In this document: piece by piece, positions 7,579 to 15,248 of the stretch
Position numbering within the stretch: the first letter of the stretch is position 1
Layout: the number at the start of each line of letters is the position of its first letter
Assembly (NCBI GenBank): GCA_018268655.1
Contig: JAFDWC010000013.1
Location: 1-34,374 of the forward strand
DNA length: 34,374 nt
Source of the DNA: Actinomycetota bacterium
GTDB taxonomy: Bacteria; Actinomycetota; Thermoleophilia; Solirubrobacterales; 70-9
Reading direction: 5' to 3'
Notes under the pieces: model-generated
What the model was told of the DNA's origin: nothing
Databases searched by the model: none
Seen by the model: only the letters and a program-made list of their open reading frames with translations
Translations under genes and position numbers: made by a program

Positions 7579-8142
7579 ATGTCGACCTCAGCCACCCACC
7601 TCACCCATCCGGAAGAGGAGCGCCTGCACGCTCCGCGGCCAGTCCCGCGCGTGATCCTGACCCGCGCCGGGGAGGAGGCGATGCGGACCGACCTCGCTCG
7701 GCTGCGCCGCCGCCTCGACGGCGAGTTCACCGAGCGGTTGCGGGAAGCCCGCGACTTCGGCGGCTCCCACGAAAACGACGAGTACCTCCAGATCAAGGAG
7801 GAGGAAGCGGTCCTCGCCTCGCGGATCCGGCAGCTCGAGAGCCTGCTCGGCTCGGCCCAGATCGTCGAGGAGCAGTCGGAGGCCGAGGGGATCGTCACGA
7901 TCGGGGCTCTGGTCGAGGTCAGGAACAAGAAGTCGGGCGCGGTCCGCAAGCACCGGCTTACCGGCGGCTTCGAGCCGGTCGAGGCGGGGGACGTCTCAGC
8001 CAACTCCCCGGTCGGCGAGGCGCTGCTCGGCCGCGCGCCGGGGGAGACCGTGGCGGTCGAGCTGCCGAACGGCCGCACCGTCCGCTTCGAAGTGGTCGCG
8101 GTCGAGTCGGCGCCGCCTACGGCTCGACCAAGCCTCGCTTGA
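7579..8142 (+). CDS. GreA/GreB-type transcription elongation factor, variant
   Basis: 187 aa, slightly longer than GreA (about 158) because of a 25-residue N-terminal extension. The N-terminal coiled coil runs from ILTRAGEEAMRTDLARLRRR to about residue 95 (VLASRIRQLESLLGSAQIVE). The C-terminal FKBP-like domain contains SPVGEALLGRAPGETVAVEL. The coiled-coil tip, which in GreA reads G-D-L-K-E-N-A-E-Y and supplies two acidic residues to the polymerase active site, is G-G-S-H-E-N-D-E-Y here (61-69). The second acidic residue (Glu65) is kept; the first Asp is Gly. RNA-cleavage stimulation may be weak or absent, making this a possible Gre-like modulator. Its 3' end overlaps the convergent response regulator gene by 26 bp. 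Confidence 0.85.
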   Translation: MSTSATHLTHPEEERLHAPRPVPRVILTRAGEEAMRTDLARLRRRLDGEFTERLREARDFGGSHENDEYLQIKEEEAVLASRIRQLESLLGSAQIVEEQSEAEGIVTIGALVEVRNKKSGAVRKHRLTGGFEPVEAGDVSANSPVGEALLGRAPGETVAVELPNGRTVRFEVVAVESAPPTARPSLA

Positions 8143-8776
8143 TCGCGTACCGGGTCAGTTCGACCCGGTTCCGCATCCCCAGCTTCTCGAGGATGTTGTC
8201 GCGGTGGCGGTTGACCGTGTTCTTCGCGATGACCAGGACCTCGGCGATCTCGTCGCTGGTCAGCCCCTCGGCGATCAGCTTCGTCACCTCGAGCTCGCGC
8301 GGCGTCAGCGGGTCGGTCGGGGTCGCTTCGCCGCGCCGAGCCCGGTCGAGGTAGTCGCGGACCAGCGCCGAGGCTGCCGCCGGATAGATGAACGGCTCGC
8401 CGCGGAGCGCCGCCCGGCAGGCCTCGATCAGGTCGTGGTTGGCGGAGGACTTGAGGACATAGCCGGAGGCCCCCGCCTTGAGTGCCTCGAAGAAGTACTG
8501 CTCGGAGTCGTGGACGGAGAGCATCAGCGTCCGCAGCTGCGGGCGCTGGCGGCTGATCTCGGCCGCGACCTGGAGCCCGGTCAGGCGCGGCATCGAGACG
8601 TCGAGCACGGCCAGGTCGAGCTCGTCCCGGAGCGCCAGCTCCAGCGCCTCGGCGCCGTCGCCGGCCTCTGCCACGACCTTCAGGTCGGGCGCCGACTCGA
8701 GCACCAGCCGCAGGCCGCCGCGGACCAGCTCGTGATCGTCGGCGAGGAGGATGCGGGCGGTCAGCGGCACCGGCAT
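8117..8776 (-). CDS. NarL/LuxR-family response regulator
   Basis: 219 aa. The receiver domain spans about 7-122: acidic pair DD in ILLADDHELVRGGL, phosphoacceptor Asp59 in LAVLDVSMP, the switch Ser in LMLSVHDS and the Lys in GYVLKSSA. A LuxR-type HTH covers about 153-215: LTPRELEVTKLIAEGLTSDE then IAKNTVNRHRDNILEKLGM. It pairs with the histidine kinase immediately upstream; only one base separates that stop from this ATG (TGAGATG), so translation is coupled. Target genes are not evident; the adjacent tatA and VOC genes have no obvious shared site. Confidence 0.93.
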   Translation of the reverse strand: MPVPLTARILLADDHELVRGGLRLVLESAPDLKVVAEAGDGAEALELALRDELDLAVLDVSMPRLTGLQVAAEISRQRPQLRTLMLSVHDSEQYFFEALKAGASGYVLKSSANHDLIEACRAALRGEPFIYPAAASALVRDYLDRARRGEATPTDPLTPRELEVTKLIAEGLTSDEIAEVLVIAKNTVNRHRDNILEKLGMRNRVELTRYAIKRGLVEP

Positions 8777-8777
8777 C

Positions 8778-9773
8778 TCAGCCGCCCTCCTCCGCCAGCG
8801 GGGCTTCGAGCACGACCGCGGTGCCGCCGCCCTCGCCGGGGCCGACCGCGAGCCGCCCCTCGATCAGCAGCGCCCGCTCGCGCATCCCCTCGATCCCGAT
8901 CGTCTCGCCGCCCCGCTGGGCCGGGATCCCGACCCCGTCGTCCGCCACTTCCAGCACCAGCACGCCGCCATCCTCGCGCAGCCGCACCAGGCAGCGGCTC
9001 GCGCCCGAGTGGCGGAGGACGTTCGTCAGCGCCTCCTGGGCGATCCGGTAGACGACCAGCTCGACCTCTTCGGAGAGCGCCGGCAACTGCCGGCTGAGGT
9101 CGCGCTCGACCCGGATATCCCCCTGCCGGGCCACCCGCGAGCAGAGCGCGATCAGGGCGTTGACCAGGCCGAGGTCGTCGAGCGCCTCCGGCCGCAGCTC
9201 GCGGGAGATCCGACGGATCTCCGCCAACGTTCCGTGCAGCTGCTCCGCCAGCGCCGCCATCTGGGCGCTGTCGCCGCCGCCGTCGGCCGCCTCCCGCTCG
9301 ATCTCCAGGGCGACGGCGGTGAGGGTCTGACCGGCCTCGTCGTGAAGGGCACGGGCGATCCGCAGGCGCTCCCGCTCCTGCGCCAGCAGGGCGGCGCGGG
9401 CGCCCGCCCGCCGCTCGGCCCGCAGCCGCGCCAGCATCTCGTTGAAGGCGTCGGCGAGCGCCACCAGCTCTGGCGTCTGGTCGCCCGGATCGAGCGTGAT
9501 CTGACGGCCCTCGGCGAGATCGACGTCGCGTAGCTTGGCGCCGAAGCGGGTCAGCGGCGCCAGCGTGCGGCGGACGCCGAGGACGTTGGCCGCGAGGACG
9601 ACGACGAAGGCTGCGACGAGCACCACCACCTCGCCGGCGCGGATCGGGGCGCTGACCGTGACCGGGGTGACGATCAGCAGCACCAGGATCAGTGCCAGCA
9701 GGGCGGTGCTCGATAGCAATAGGCGCTGGACGACGCTGAGGCGTCGTCGGCCGCGCTGGGGCGAGGGCCTCAT
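8778..9773 (-). CDS. membrane sensor histidine kinase (HisKA_3 type)
   Basis: 331 aa from ATG at 9771-9773, which has AAAGGAG (9777-9783) just upstream. Two transmembrane helices (about 15-35 and 43-62) enclose a very short external loop. A HAMP domain follows (RRTLAPLTRFGAKL to NEMLARLRAE), then the dimerisation box ERLRIARALHDEAGQTL with phosphoacceptor His144. The HATPase_c domain contains AQEALTNVLRHSGAS (N box), VADDGVGIP (G1 box) and GIEGMRERALLIEG. The small external loop suggests sensing within the membrane or in the cytoplasm, as in DesK/LiaS-like kinases. Partner of the downstream response regulator. Confidence 0.92.
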   Translation of the reverse strand: MRPSPQRGRRRLSVVQRLLLSSTALLALILVLLIVTPVTVSAPIRAGEVVVLVAAFVVVLAANVLGVRRTLAPLTRFGAKLRDVDLAEGRQITLDPGDQTPELVALADAFNEMLARLRAERRAGARAALLAQERERLRIARALHDEAGQTLTAVALEIEREAADGGGDSAQMAALAEQLHGTLAEIRRISRELRPEALDDLGLVNALIALCSRVARQGDIRVERDLSRQLPALSEEVELVVYRIAQEALTNVLRHSGASRCLVRLREDGGVLVLEVADDGVGIPAQRGGETIGIEGMRERALLIEGRLAVGPGEGGGTAVVLEAPLAEEGG

Positions 9774-9776
9774 CTG

Positions 9777-9783
9777 CTCCTTT
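9777..9783 (-). promoter_or_regulatory. ribosome binding site fixing the histidine kinase start
   Basis: AAAGGAG precedes the ATG at 9773 by 3 nt (about 5-6 nt from the core of the motif). It excludes a 30-residue longer version that would start at 9863. Confidence 0.7.
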
Positions 9784-9962
9784 CGTGCGCTCCGCCTCGC
9801 TGGGATGGTCGCACCCCGGTCGAGATCACGGGGTGAGTCTTTCCCCCCATTGCCCGGCGGCACGGCCGCGGCGAGAGTGGCCCGATCAGCTGCCTCACGA
9901 TCCGCTGTCGCTCCCGCACCCCGGCCCCCACGGCTGAGCTCACCGCCTGGCTTCAGGAGAGG

Positions 9963-10196
9963 GTGGTCGAGCTGCGCCGGCAGGCGCCGCAGTCGCTGGT
10001 CAGCCTGACCAGGCTGACCGAGGATCCGGCCGCCGAGAGCGGCGGCGACGGCTGGCTGATCGAGGTCGAGCTGCCGGGGGGCGCGGCGGGCGAGCTCCCC
10101 GCTGCGCTGGCCGCCCCGCTCGAGGAGACGATCTGCGACCTGCGGATCCTCGGCCTCGGCCCGACCGTGCTGGTGCCGATCGAGGCCTGGGGTTGA
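9963..10196 (+). CDS. small protein, unknown
   Basis: 77 aa from a GTG, with AGGAG at 9955-9959 three bases before it. The frame is open further upstream without a better start. The sequence has an amphipathic N-terminal segment, a DGWLIEVELP strand-like segment and a C-terminal strand-like LGPTVLVPIEAW. The order helix, then 'DGW-x-(I/V)-x-VE' faintly recalls small gas-vesicle GvpO-type proteins, but the match is too weak to use. It is convergent with tatA (12-bp gap). The frame may be spurious, although codon use looks normal for the region. Confidence 0.35.
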   Translation: MVELRRQAPQSLVSLTRLTEDPAAESGGDGWLIEVELPGGAAGELPAALAAPLEETICDLRILGLGPTVLVPIEAWG

Positions 10197-10208
10197 GGAA
10201 TTCCCTGG

Positions 10209-10421
10209 TTACTCGTTCGGGGGGGACTGCTTCGGCGCGGGCTCGCTCGCCGGCGTCGATGACTCGACCGCGGCCGGCTCGTCCGAGTCGCCGCTGATGC
10301 CCTTGCCGAAGCCGCGAATGCTCTGGCCCAGCGAGCTCCCGATCTCCGGCAGCTTGCGGGAGCCGAACAAGAGCAGGACGACGACGATCAGGATGCCGAT
10401 CTCGAGGGGTCCGATGTTCAT
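10209..10421 (-). CDS. tatA: Sec-independent protein translocase subunit TatA
   Basis: 70 aa, typical for TatA/TatE. A short N-terminal transmembrane helix (MNIGPLEIGILIVVVLLLFG) is followed by the hinge and amphipathic helix SRKLPEIGSSLGQSIRGFGK, with the conserved F-G-x-x-K/R-L-P. The tail is acidic and Ser/Pro-rich. TatA forms the export pore for folded proteins with twin-arginine signals. Two such substrates are predicted in this window: the double VOC protein and, possibly, the ABC binding protein. No tatC or tatB is nearby. It ends 3 bp after the tetR stop codon, so it is probably co-transcribed with that gene. Confidence 0.93.
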   Translation of the reverse strand: MNIGPLEIGILIVVVLLLFGSRKLPEIGSSLGQSIRGFGKGISGDSDEPAAVESSTPASEPAPKQSPPNE

Positions 10422-10424
10422 TGC

Positions 10425-11075
10425 TCACTCTCCTGTGGTGACAGCACGCTTGCTGCGGTCGGATTTCTTCTGCTTCGGCAGCGCGGCGAGGACCCGCCGC
10501 AGGGCGACCACCGACTCGTCGGTGAGCTTGCCGTCGCCGTAGACCAGCTGCTGCAGCACGAGCCCGTCGAGGGCTGCGAAGACGACCCGGGCGAGGGCCT
10601 CGTCATGGGCCACCCCGAGCTCGTCGAGCGAGCTCGACACCACCGCCACGTAGCGGTCGTACATCCGCTTCACCGACGGCTGCAGGGACGGCGAGCGCCG
10701 CGCTTCGCAGGCGAGCTCGTACTGGAATGCCTGCGCGTCCGGCTCCTCCGCCAGCAGCTTCGAGAGGCCGGCGGCGAAGTCGTCGATCTCGCTGCTGGTG
10801 GCGACCAGCCGCGAGCGCTCGATCGCTTCCTCGGAGGCGAGGTAGGCCGCTTTCTCGATCAGCGAGTCGCGGGAGCCGAAGTAGTAGCTGATCAGCCCGT
10901 AGGTGACGCCGGCATCGCTGGCGAGGCGACGGTAGGTGAGGCCGCGAAAGCCGACCTTGCCGACGACGTGCGGAACTTCGCGCAACAGGGTCCAGAACCC
11001 CGGTCGGCGCCTTTCGTCTTCCTCGATGCTGCCGTCGAAGCCCTTCGAGCGATTCGCCCGCGGTTTCGCCTTCAT
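10425..11075 (-). CDS. TetR family transcriptional regulator
   Basis: 216 aa from the ATG at 11073-11075, preferred because AGGA (11084-11087) is 8 nt upstream; starts at 11084 or GTG 11093 are possible. The N-terminal HTH is canonical: VGFRGLTYRRLASDAGVTYG then LISYYFGSRDSLIEKAAYLA. The C-terminal all-helical ligand domain fills the rest. It is divergent from an MFS transporter. An inverted repeat GTACA-TT-TGTAC lies two bases before the transporter start, which suggests classic control of an efflux pump by its neighbour. Confidence 0.9.
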   Translation of the reverse strand: MKAKPRANRSKGFDGSIEEDERRRPGFWTLLREVPHVVGKVGFRGLTYRRLASDAGVTYGLISYYFGSRDSLIEKAAYLASEEAIERSRLVATSSEIDDFAAGLSKLLAEEPDAQAFQYELACEARRSPSLQPSVKRMYDRYVAVVSSSLDELGVAHDEALARVVFAALDGLVLQQLVYGDGKLTDESVVALRRVLAALPKQKKSDRSKRAVTTGE

Positions 11076-11128
11076 CGGGCACATCCTAGGCACTCGACTG
11101 ATGGCGGCATGGCGTCTCCGTCATTTGT

Positions 11129-11140
11129 GTACATTTGTAC
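11129..11140. promoter_or_regulatory. inverted repeat in the tetR-MFS divergent region
   Basis: GTACA (11129-11133) and TGTAC (11136-11140) are perfect arms with a 2-bp centre, ending two bases before the MFS ATG. The gap between the two genes is only about 67 bp, so a regulator here could block both. Binding by the adjacent TetR protein is inferred. Confidence 0.5.
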
Positions 11141-11142
11141 CC

Positions 11143-12318
11143 ATGCGCCGATCCCGATCGTTCGCTCCGATGGTCGCCGCCGCGTTCGCCCTCGAGTCGG
11201 CCCTGTTCTCCACCCTGTCGCCGCTGCTGCCCCACTACGAGAGCGAGTTCGCGATGTCCCGGCTCGCCTCGGGCGTGCTCGCCGCCAGCTACACCGCGGG
11301 GATGGTCGTCGGCACCCTGATCGCCGGGCTCTGGGCCAGCGCCCGCTTCGGGGTGCGGGCGACCGCCCTCGTCGGCTGCGCCCTGCTCGCCGGCTCCAGT
11401 CTCGTCTTCGGCGCCGCCGACAGCGTCCTCATGCTCGACCTCACCCGCGGCGTCCAGGGGATCGCGGCGGGGCTGGTCTGGTGCTCGCTGCTCGGCTGGC
11501 TGATCCTGCTGACCCCGGCCGAGGCCCGCGGCAGGATGATGGGGGCGGCGCTCGGCGCGGCGGTCTTCGGCAGCGCCTCGGGGCCGCTGCTCGGCGCCGC
11601 GACGCAGGTGGTCGGCACCTTCGCCGTCTTCGCCGCGATCGCTGCCGCGGTGGCCGTCTACACGGTCGTCCTCTCCGGCGCCGAGCCGCCGCCCCGGGAC
11701 GAAGGCACGCTGCCGGAGCTGCGCCTGCCGCGCGATCGGCAGCTGCGCTGGATCGCCGCGATCGGCTTCGTGCCGCCGCTGCTGATCGCCGGCGTGGTCA
11801 CGATCCTGCCCCTGCAGCTGGTCGAACGCGGGGCCAGCGAAGCGGGTGTCGACGCCGTCCTCCTGGTCGGGTCGCTGGTCGCGGCGGTGGGCTGCATCGC
11901 CGCCGGCCGGGCGGCGGACCGGCGCGGCTACATGGCGCCGGTCGTGGTCGGCATCGTCGCCTCGGCGCTGTCGCTGGTCGTGATGTCGGTCGCCGGGTCG
12001 CCGCTGGCGCTCGGCGTCGGCTACGCCCTCTTCCAGGGCCTCGGCCTCGGCTTCTTCTGGGTCCCGCTGACCAGCCTCTTCACCCACCGCGGCGAATCGA
12101 TCGGGATGAGCGCCGCCGCGGCGGCCCTGGTCCTCAACCTCAGCTTCACCGTCGCCTCGACGATCGGGCCGCCGCTGTTGACCGGGCTCGAACAGGGGAC
12201 GACCGAAGCGATGCCCTATCTGGCGATGGCGGGGCTGACGCTGCTCTGCCTGGCCGCGGTGATGCAGCGGCGGCTCGCGCTCGGGAGTCGGGTCGCGGTT
12301 GGGGAGGCGCAGGGCTAG
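11143..12318 (+). CDS. major facilitator superfamily transporter
   Basis: 391 aa with 12 predicted membrane helices in two halves, the usual size for MFS drug or metabolite exporters. The loop between helices 2 and 3 (LWASARFGVRATALVG) matches the family's G-x3-D-R-x-G-R-R region in position, though it is degenerate; a second such loop is AAGRAADRRGYMAPVV. The central loop includes EPPPRDEGTLPELRLPRDRQ. The start at 11143 has no ribosome binding site and may be leaderless. It is divergent from tetR. The TAG stop lies inside the CTAG that borders the MITE-like element; without that element it would overlap the next gene's GTG by one base. Confidence 0.88.
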   Translation: MRRSRSFAPMVAAAFALESALFSTLSPLLPHYESEFAMSRLASGVLAASYTAGMVVGTLIAGLWASARFGVRATALVGCALLAGSSLVFGAADSVLMLDLTRGVQGIAAGLVWCSLLGWLILLTPAEARGRMMGAALGAAVFGSASGPLLGAATQVVGTFAVFAAIAAAVAVYTVVLSGAEPPPRDEGTLPELRLPRDRQLRWIAAIGFVPPLLIAGVVTILPLQLVERGASEAGVDAVLLVGSLVAAVGCIAAGRAADRRGYMAPVVVGIVASALSLVVMSVAGSPLALGVGYALFQGLGLGFFWVPLTSLFTHRGESIGMSAAAAALVLNLSFTVASTIGPPLLTGLEQGTTEAMPYLAMAGLTLLCLAAVMQRRLALGSRVAVGEAQG

Positions 12319-12536
12319 ATGGTTGATCCCACGACCAGGCCCACCTGGATGACCCACCCGGCAAGCGTTTGGGGCGCCTTTTTCACCCATGCGGTGAAAA
12401 AGGCGCCCCAAAACGCACTTCGCATCTCTTCGTCCTCGGCCCAGCCTGGTTGCCAACCGGCAAAGGCGGCGGCCTGCGTCCTCGATTTGCTCGGCCGGGC
12501 GCGCCCCCAGTCACACCTCGCCATGGAATCAACCAT
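12319..12536. mobile_element. MITE-like element with terminal inverted repeats, flanked by CTAG
   Basis: The ends ATGGTTGATCCC (from 12319) and GGAATCAACCAT (to 12536) are inverted repeats matching at 11 of 12 bases. Both are flanked by CTAG (12315-12318 and 12537-12540), extending the palindromic ends to 13 perfect bases. The 218-bp body encodes no transposase. This fits a non-autonomous element mobilised in trans. IS630-type elements are known to prefer CTAG and duplicate TA, so that family is a candidate. Removing 12319-12540 restores GGGCTAGTGTCC, in which the MFS stop (TAG) and the TetR start (GTG) share one base. Confidence 0.75.
12368..12412. repeat. 20-bp perfect hairpin inside the MITE-like element
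   Basis: Arms 12368-12387 and 12393-12412 pair without mismatch around the loop CATGC. Three more pairs (12365-12367 with 12414-12416) form beyond one bulged A. The stem includes T5/A5 and GGCGCC. It could fold in single-stranded DNA or RNA and reduce read-through from the MFS gene into tetR. Confidence 0.8.
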
Positions 12537-12539
12537 CTA

Positions 12540-13082
12540 GTGTCCGGCGGCCGCGGTCGGACCGACCCGGAACGGCGGCAGCGGATCGCCCGGGCGGCGA
12601 TCGAGGTGGTGGCGGAGCGCGGCCTCGAGGGCCTCACCCACCGCGCCGTCGCCAAGCAGGCGGGGGTGCCGCTCGGCTCCACCACCTACCACTTCAGCGA
12701 TCGCGAGGAGATGCTCGAGGCGGCGATGCGGGAGGCGGCGGCCGAGACCGAGCGCAACCTGCGCGCCTGGGCCGATTCGGTCGGCCCCGACGACGACCTC
12801 GTCGACGCCCTGGTCGAGCTGGTGCGGCGCGACTCCTCGGAGCGGCGCGGGACGGTGGTCAGCCTCGAGCTCTACCTGGCGGCGCTGAAGCGCCCGTCGC
12901 TCCGCGACGCCGCGGTCAGGTGGTCGGCCAACCTGAGGCGCGAGGTCGAGCGCTTCACCGACCCGCTGACCGCCGCGGCGCTGGCCGCGGCCGCCGACGG
13001 CATCCTCCTCGCCAGCCTCGCCTCCGGCGAGCCCGTCGACCTCGCCGCAGCCGCAGCCGTGCTGCGCCGGGTCGAGCGTTAG
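12540..13082 (+). CDS. TetR family transcriptional regulator
   Basis: 180 aa from GTG at 12540, whose first G is the last base of the CTAG bordering the MITE-like element. The sequence begins SGGRGRTDPERRQRIARAAI, a normal TetR N-terminus, followed by the HTH GLEGLTHRAVAKQAGVPLGS and TTYHFSDREEMLEAAM. The C-terminal part is helical and Ala-rich. Starts further upstream would lie inside the element and add unrelated residues. The likely ancestral arrangement was an MFS-tetR pair overlapping by one base, so this regulator probably controlled the MFS gene. No ribosome binding site is visible upstream, so expression may be altered. Confidence 0.85.
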   Translation: MSGGRGRTDPERRQRIARAAIEVVAERGLEGLTHRAVAKQAGVPLGSTTYHFSDREEMLEAAMREAAAETERNLRAWADSVGPDDDLVDALVELVRRDSSERRGTVVSLELYLAALKRPSLRDAAVRWSANLRREVERFTDPLTAAALAAAADGILLASLASGEPVDLAAAAAVLRRVER

Positions 13083-13184
13083 CGGCGTCCTGTCGGCGCC
13101 CGCCCCGAGCCCCCACCAACACCCCAAGGAGCGGAAGCTAAAGAGGACCGTTGGCGCGTTATCCGGAGTCGCCCACGCCACGCC

Positions 13185-15125
13185 TCACGCGTGACAACTA
13201 CCCTCGCCGCTGGCCGTCGGCGGCACGTCGAGGCCCGGGTTGCGGTCGAAGAAGCCCCAGGGCTTGAGCATGAAGCCGATCTTCGCCACCGGCATCACCG
13301 GCCAGTCCTCCGGACGCGGCACGTGGTGGTGGTTCATCGTGTACCAGACGACGACGTCGGTGCCCTCGATCGGGCGGTCGGCGGCGGTCCAGCTCGGCAG
13401 CCCGTCGCCGCCGCGGTGCTGGTAGGGGAACTCGCCGGCCGGGTAGCGCTCGGCCGGGTCGTACGGCGTCACCCAGAGGTGGTGGTTGACGAAGGCGGCG
13501 CGGGAGCGCAGGGAGGAGTCCGGGGTCGCGAAGGGGACGGTGTTGTCCCCCGGCAGCAGCCGGTAGCCGACCGGCTGGCCGACCGCGTTGCGGCGCTCGG
13601 GGTTGACCACGGTCCAGGAGCGGGCCTCGCTGATGTCGAGGTCGCGGATCGCCTCGCTCTCGCTGGTGAAGGTGCGGGTGACCGTCTTCCAGGCGTTCCC
13701 GTGCGGGTTGTCGGCACCTTTCGGCGTCGTCTCGGTGCGGGTCTCGGTGACCGAGTTGGGGCCGCCGTCGAGGTCGAAGTCGAGGCGGGCGCAGAAGACG
13801 TGCTGGTGGTGGATCCCGTTCAGCCCGGGGGCGACCAGCTTGCCGTACTCGGTTTCCTCGCCGACCTCGAGCGCCTGCGTCGCGACGATCCCGGTCGCCT
13901 TGATCTCGCAGGCGATCATCCCGTCCTGCTGCAGGTACCAGAAGAAGCCGTACTCGTAGTTGCCGACGGTGACGATGTTGGAGATCACCAGCCGCCGCCC
14001 GCGCCGCACGTCGATCGTGCCGGTGCGGAAGTCCGAGTGCTTCCAGAGGATGCCGTCGTCCTCCTCGTGCAGGCAGATCGCCTGCGGGATCGTCACCGCG
14101 CCGCCGTCGGCGGCGACGGTGGCGACGTCGAAGTAGTGGATCGCGCCGAGGCAGTCGCAGCCGAGGGTCAGCGAGTTGGTCATCGTGCCGACGTTGAGCT
14201 CGCCGATGTCGAGCGGCGACTGGTAGAAGCGGTCGGGGTCGCCGTAGGGGACGACCATCTCGGCGATCGAGGCGCGGCGCAGGACCGAGCGCTCCTCGCC
14301 GCCGTCGTTGTAGGAGACGTCGTGCAGGACCAGGCCCTCGCGGCTGTTGAAGCCGACCCGTAGGTCCCAGTTCTGCCAGCGCACCCGGTAGCCGTCGACC
14401 TCGAAGCTCGGCCCCTCCGGCTGGTGGATGTGGATCGGCCGCACGTCCTCGCGCAGCTGCAGGTTCTCCGGCCGGTACTCGCCGTCGCCGGGCGGCAGCG
14501 GCACCGGGTCGCGGTCTTCGAGCTGGATGATCTCGCAGGTGTTGAGGTCGACCAGCCCGAACAGCCCCTCGAGCGGGTGGGCGTAGGCGTTGCTGGCGAG
14601 GTCGGTCGGGCGCTCGTAGGCCAGCACCCGGACCAGCCGCCGCTCGACGTCTTCCTCGGGCAGGCCGTAGTAGCCGACCGGGACCGGGTCGATGTCGACC
14701 GTCGCCGGGTCGTCGATCCCGCGCCGCTTCAGCGCCGCCTGGAAGCGCGGATCCGCCCGCATCGCGACCTCGAAGCGCTCGACCTCGTCCAGTCCGAGGG
14801 CCGGCTCGACTCCCTCGATCGTCTCGACCTCGGCCGCCTCCCCACGCTCGAGGTCGACGATGACGCGGACGACCGAGCGTCGCTCGGGCTGGTGCACGAG
14901 CAGCTCGGCGCGGCGGCCGCCGTCCTCCTCACCGCGCACCGGCTCCAGGGTGGAAGCGAGGACGAAGCGGGTCCGCGGCCCGATCTCGACCGCCTCGCGG
15001 GCGACCTCGACGCAGACCTCGACCTCGGCGGCGGAGAGCGGGTCGAGCGGGTGGGTGGCGACGTCCGCGGAGCGGGACGAGTCGGGGTCTACGGGGCTGG
15101 TGGGGGCGATTTCATTCCTGCTCAT
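13185..15125 (-). CDS. copper-containing primary amine oxidase
   Basis: 646 aa, like Arthrobacter phenylethylamine/histamine oxidases (about 640). It oxidises R-CH2-NH2 to the aldehyde with release of NH3 and H2O2. The cofactor motif N-Y-E-Y is intact (VGNYEYGFFWYL), with Tyr390 expected to become topaquinone. Copper His ligands are in HHQHVFCARLD and in NHHHVPRPEDWPVMP. The catalytic-base Asp is in SPLDIGELNVG. The N-terminal N2/N3 domains are also present. No signal peptide, so cytosolic. It starts at ATG 15125, exactly 6 bases after a -10 box, which suggests a leaderless mRNA. Its aldehyde product could feed the dehydrogenase at 30687. The amine is unknown. Confidence 0.95.
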   Translation of the reverse strand: MSRNEIAPTSPVDPDSSRSADVATHPLDPLSAAEVEVCVEVAREAVEIGPRTRFVLASTLEPVRGEEDGGRRAELLVHQPERRSVVRVIVDLERGEAAEVETIEGVEPALGLDEVERFEVAMRADPRFQAALKRRGIDDPATVDIDPVPVGYYGLPEEDVERRLVRVLAYERPTDLASNAYAHPLEGLFGLVDLNTCEIIQLEDRDPVPLPPGDGEYRPENLQLREDVRPIHIHQPEGPSFEVDGYRVRWQNWDLRVGFNSREGLVLHDVSYNDGGEERSVLRRASIAEMVVPYGDPDRFYQSPLDIGELNVGTMTNSLTLGCDCLGAIHYFDVATVAADGGAVTIPQAICLHEEDDGILWKHSDFRTGTIDVRRGRRLVISNIVTVGNYEYGFFWYLQQDGMIACEIKATGIVATQALEVGEETEYGKLVAPGLNGIHHQHVFCARLDFDLDGGPNSVTETRTETTPKGADNPHGNAWKTVTRTFTSESEAIRDLDISEARSWTVVNPERRNAVGQPVGYRLLPGDNTVPFATPDSSLRSRAAFVNHHLWVTPYDPAERYPAGEFPYQHRGGDGLPSWTAADRPIEGTDVVVWYTMNHHHVPRPEDWPVMPVAKIGFMLKPWGFFDRNPGLDVPPTASGEGSCHA

Positions 15126-15160
15126 TTGACAAGTATAAGCACGGATAGCGCGGCGGTCCA
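15125..15160 (-). promoter_or_regulatory. promoter of the amine oxidase gene, leaderless
   Basis: On the minus strand, -35 TGGACC (15160-15155) and -10 TATACT (15137-15132) are 17 bp apart. Six bases then separate the -10 from the A of the ATG, which would itself be the transcription start. No Shine-Dalgarno sequence is present. Confidence 0.6.
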
Positions 15161-15248
15161 GTTCTGCCGAGCGCGCGCTCGGGGCCGGCGCGAAACCTCC
15201 GTCACCTGACCGATTCGGCCCGTCCCGCGGCCCCGTATCGTCGCCCGC

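Noticed and set aside
9963..10196. Naming the small ORF as gas-vesicle protein GvpO
   Set aside because: Only a faint resemblance in one segment and no other gas-vesicle gene in the window.
11086..12456. 456-codon minus-strand frame opposite the MFS gene
   Set aside because: Low-complexity Arg/Gln/Gly-rich shadow; the plus strand encodes 12 membrane helices.
12315..12540. Two 73-codon frames within the MITE-like element
   Set aside because: They arise from the inverted ends and the hairpin; no ribosome binding site and no known domain.
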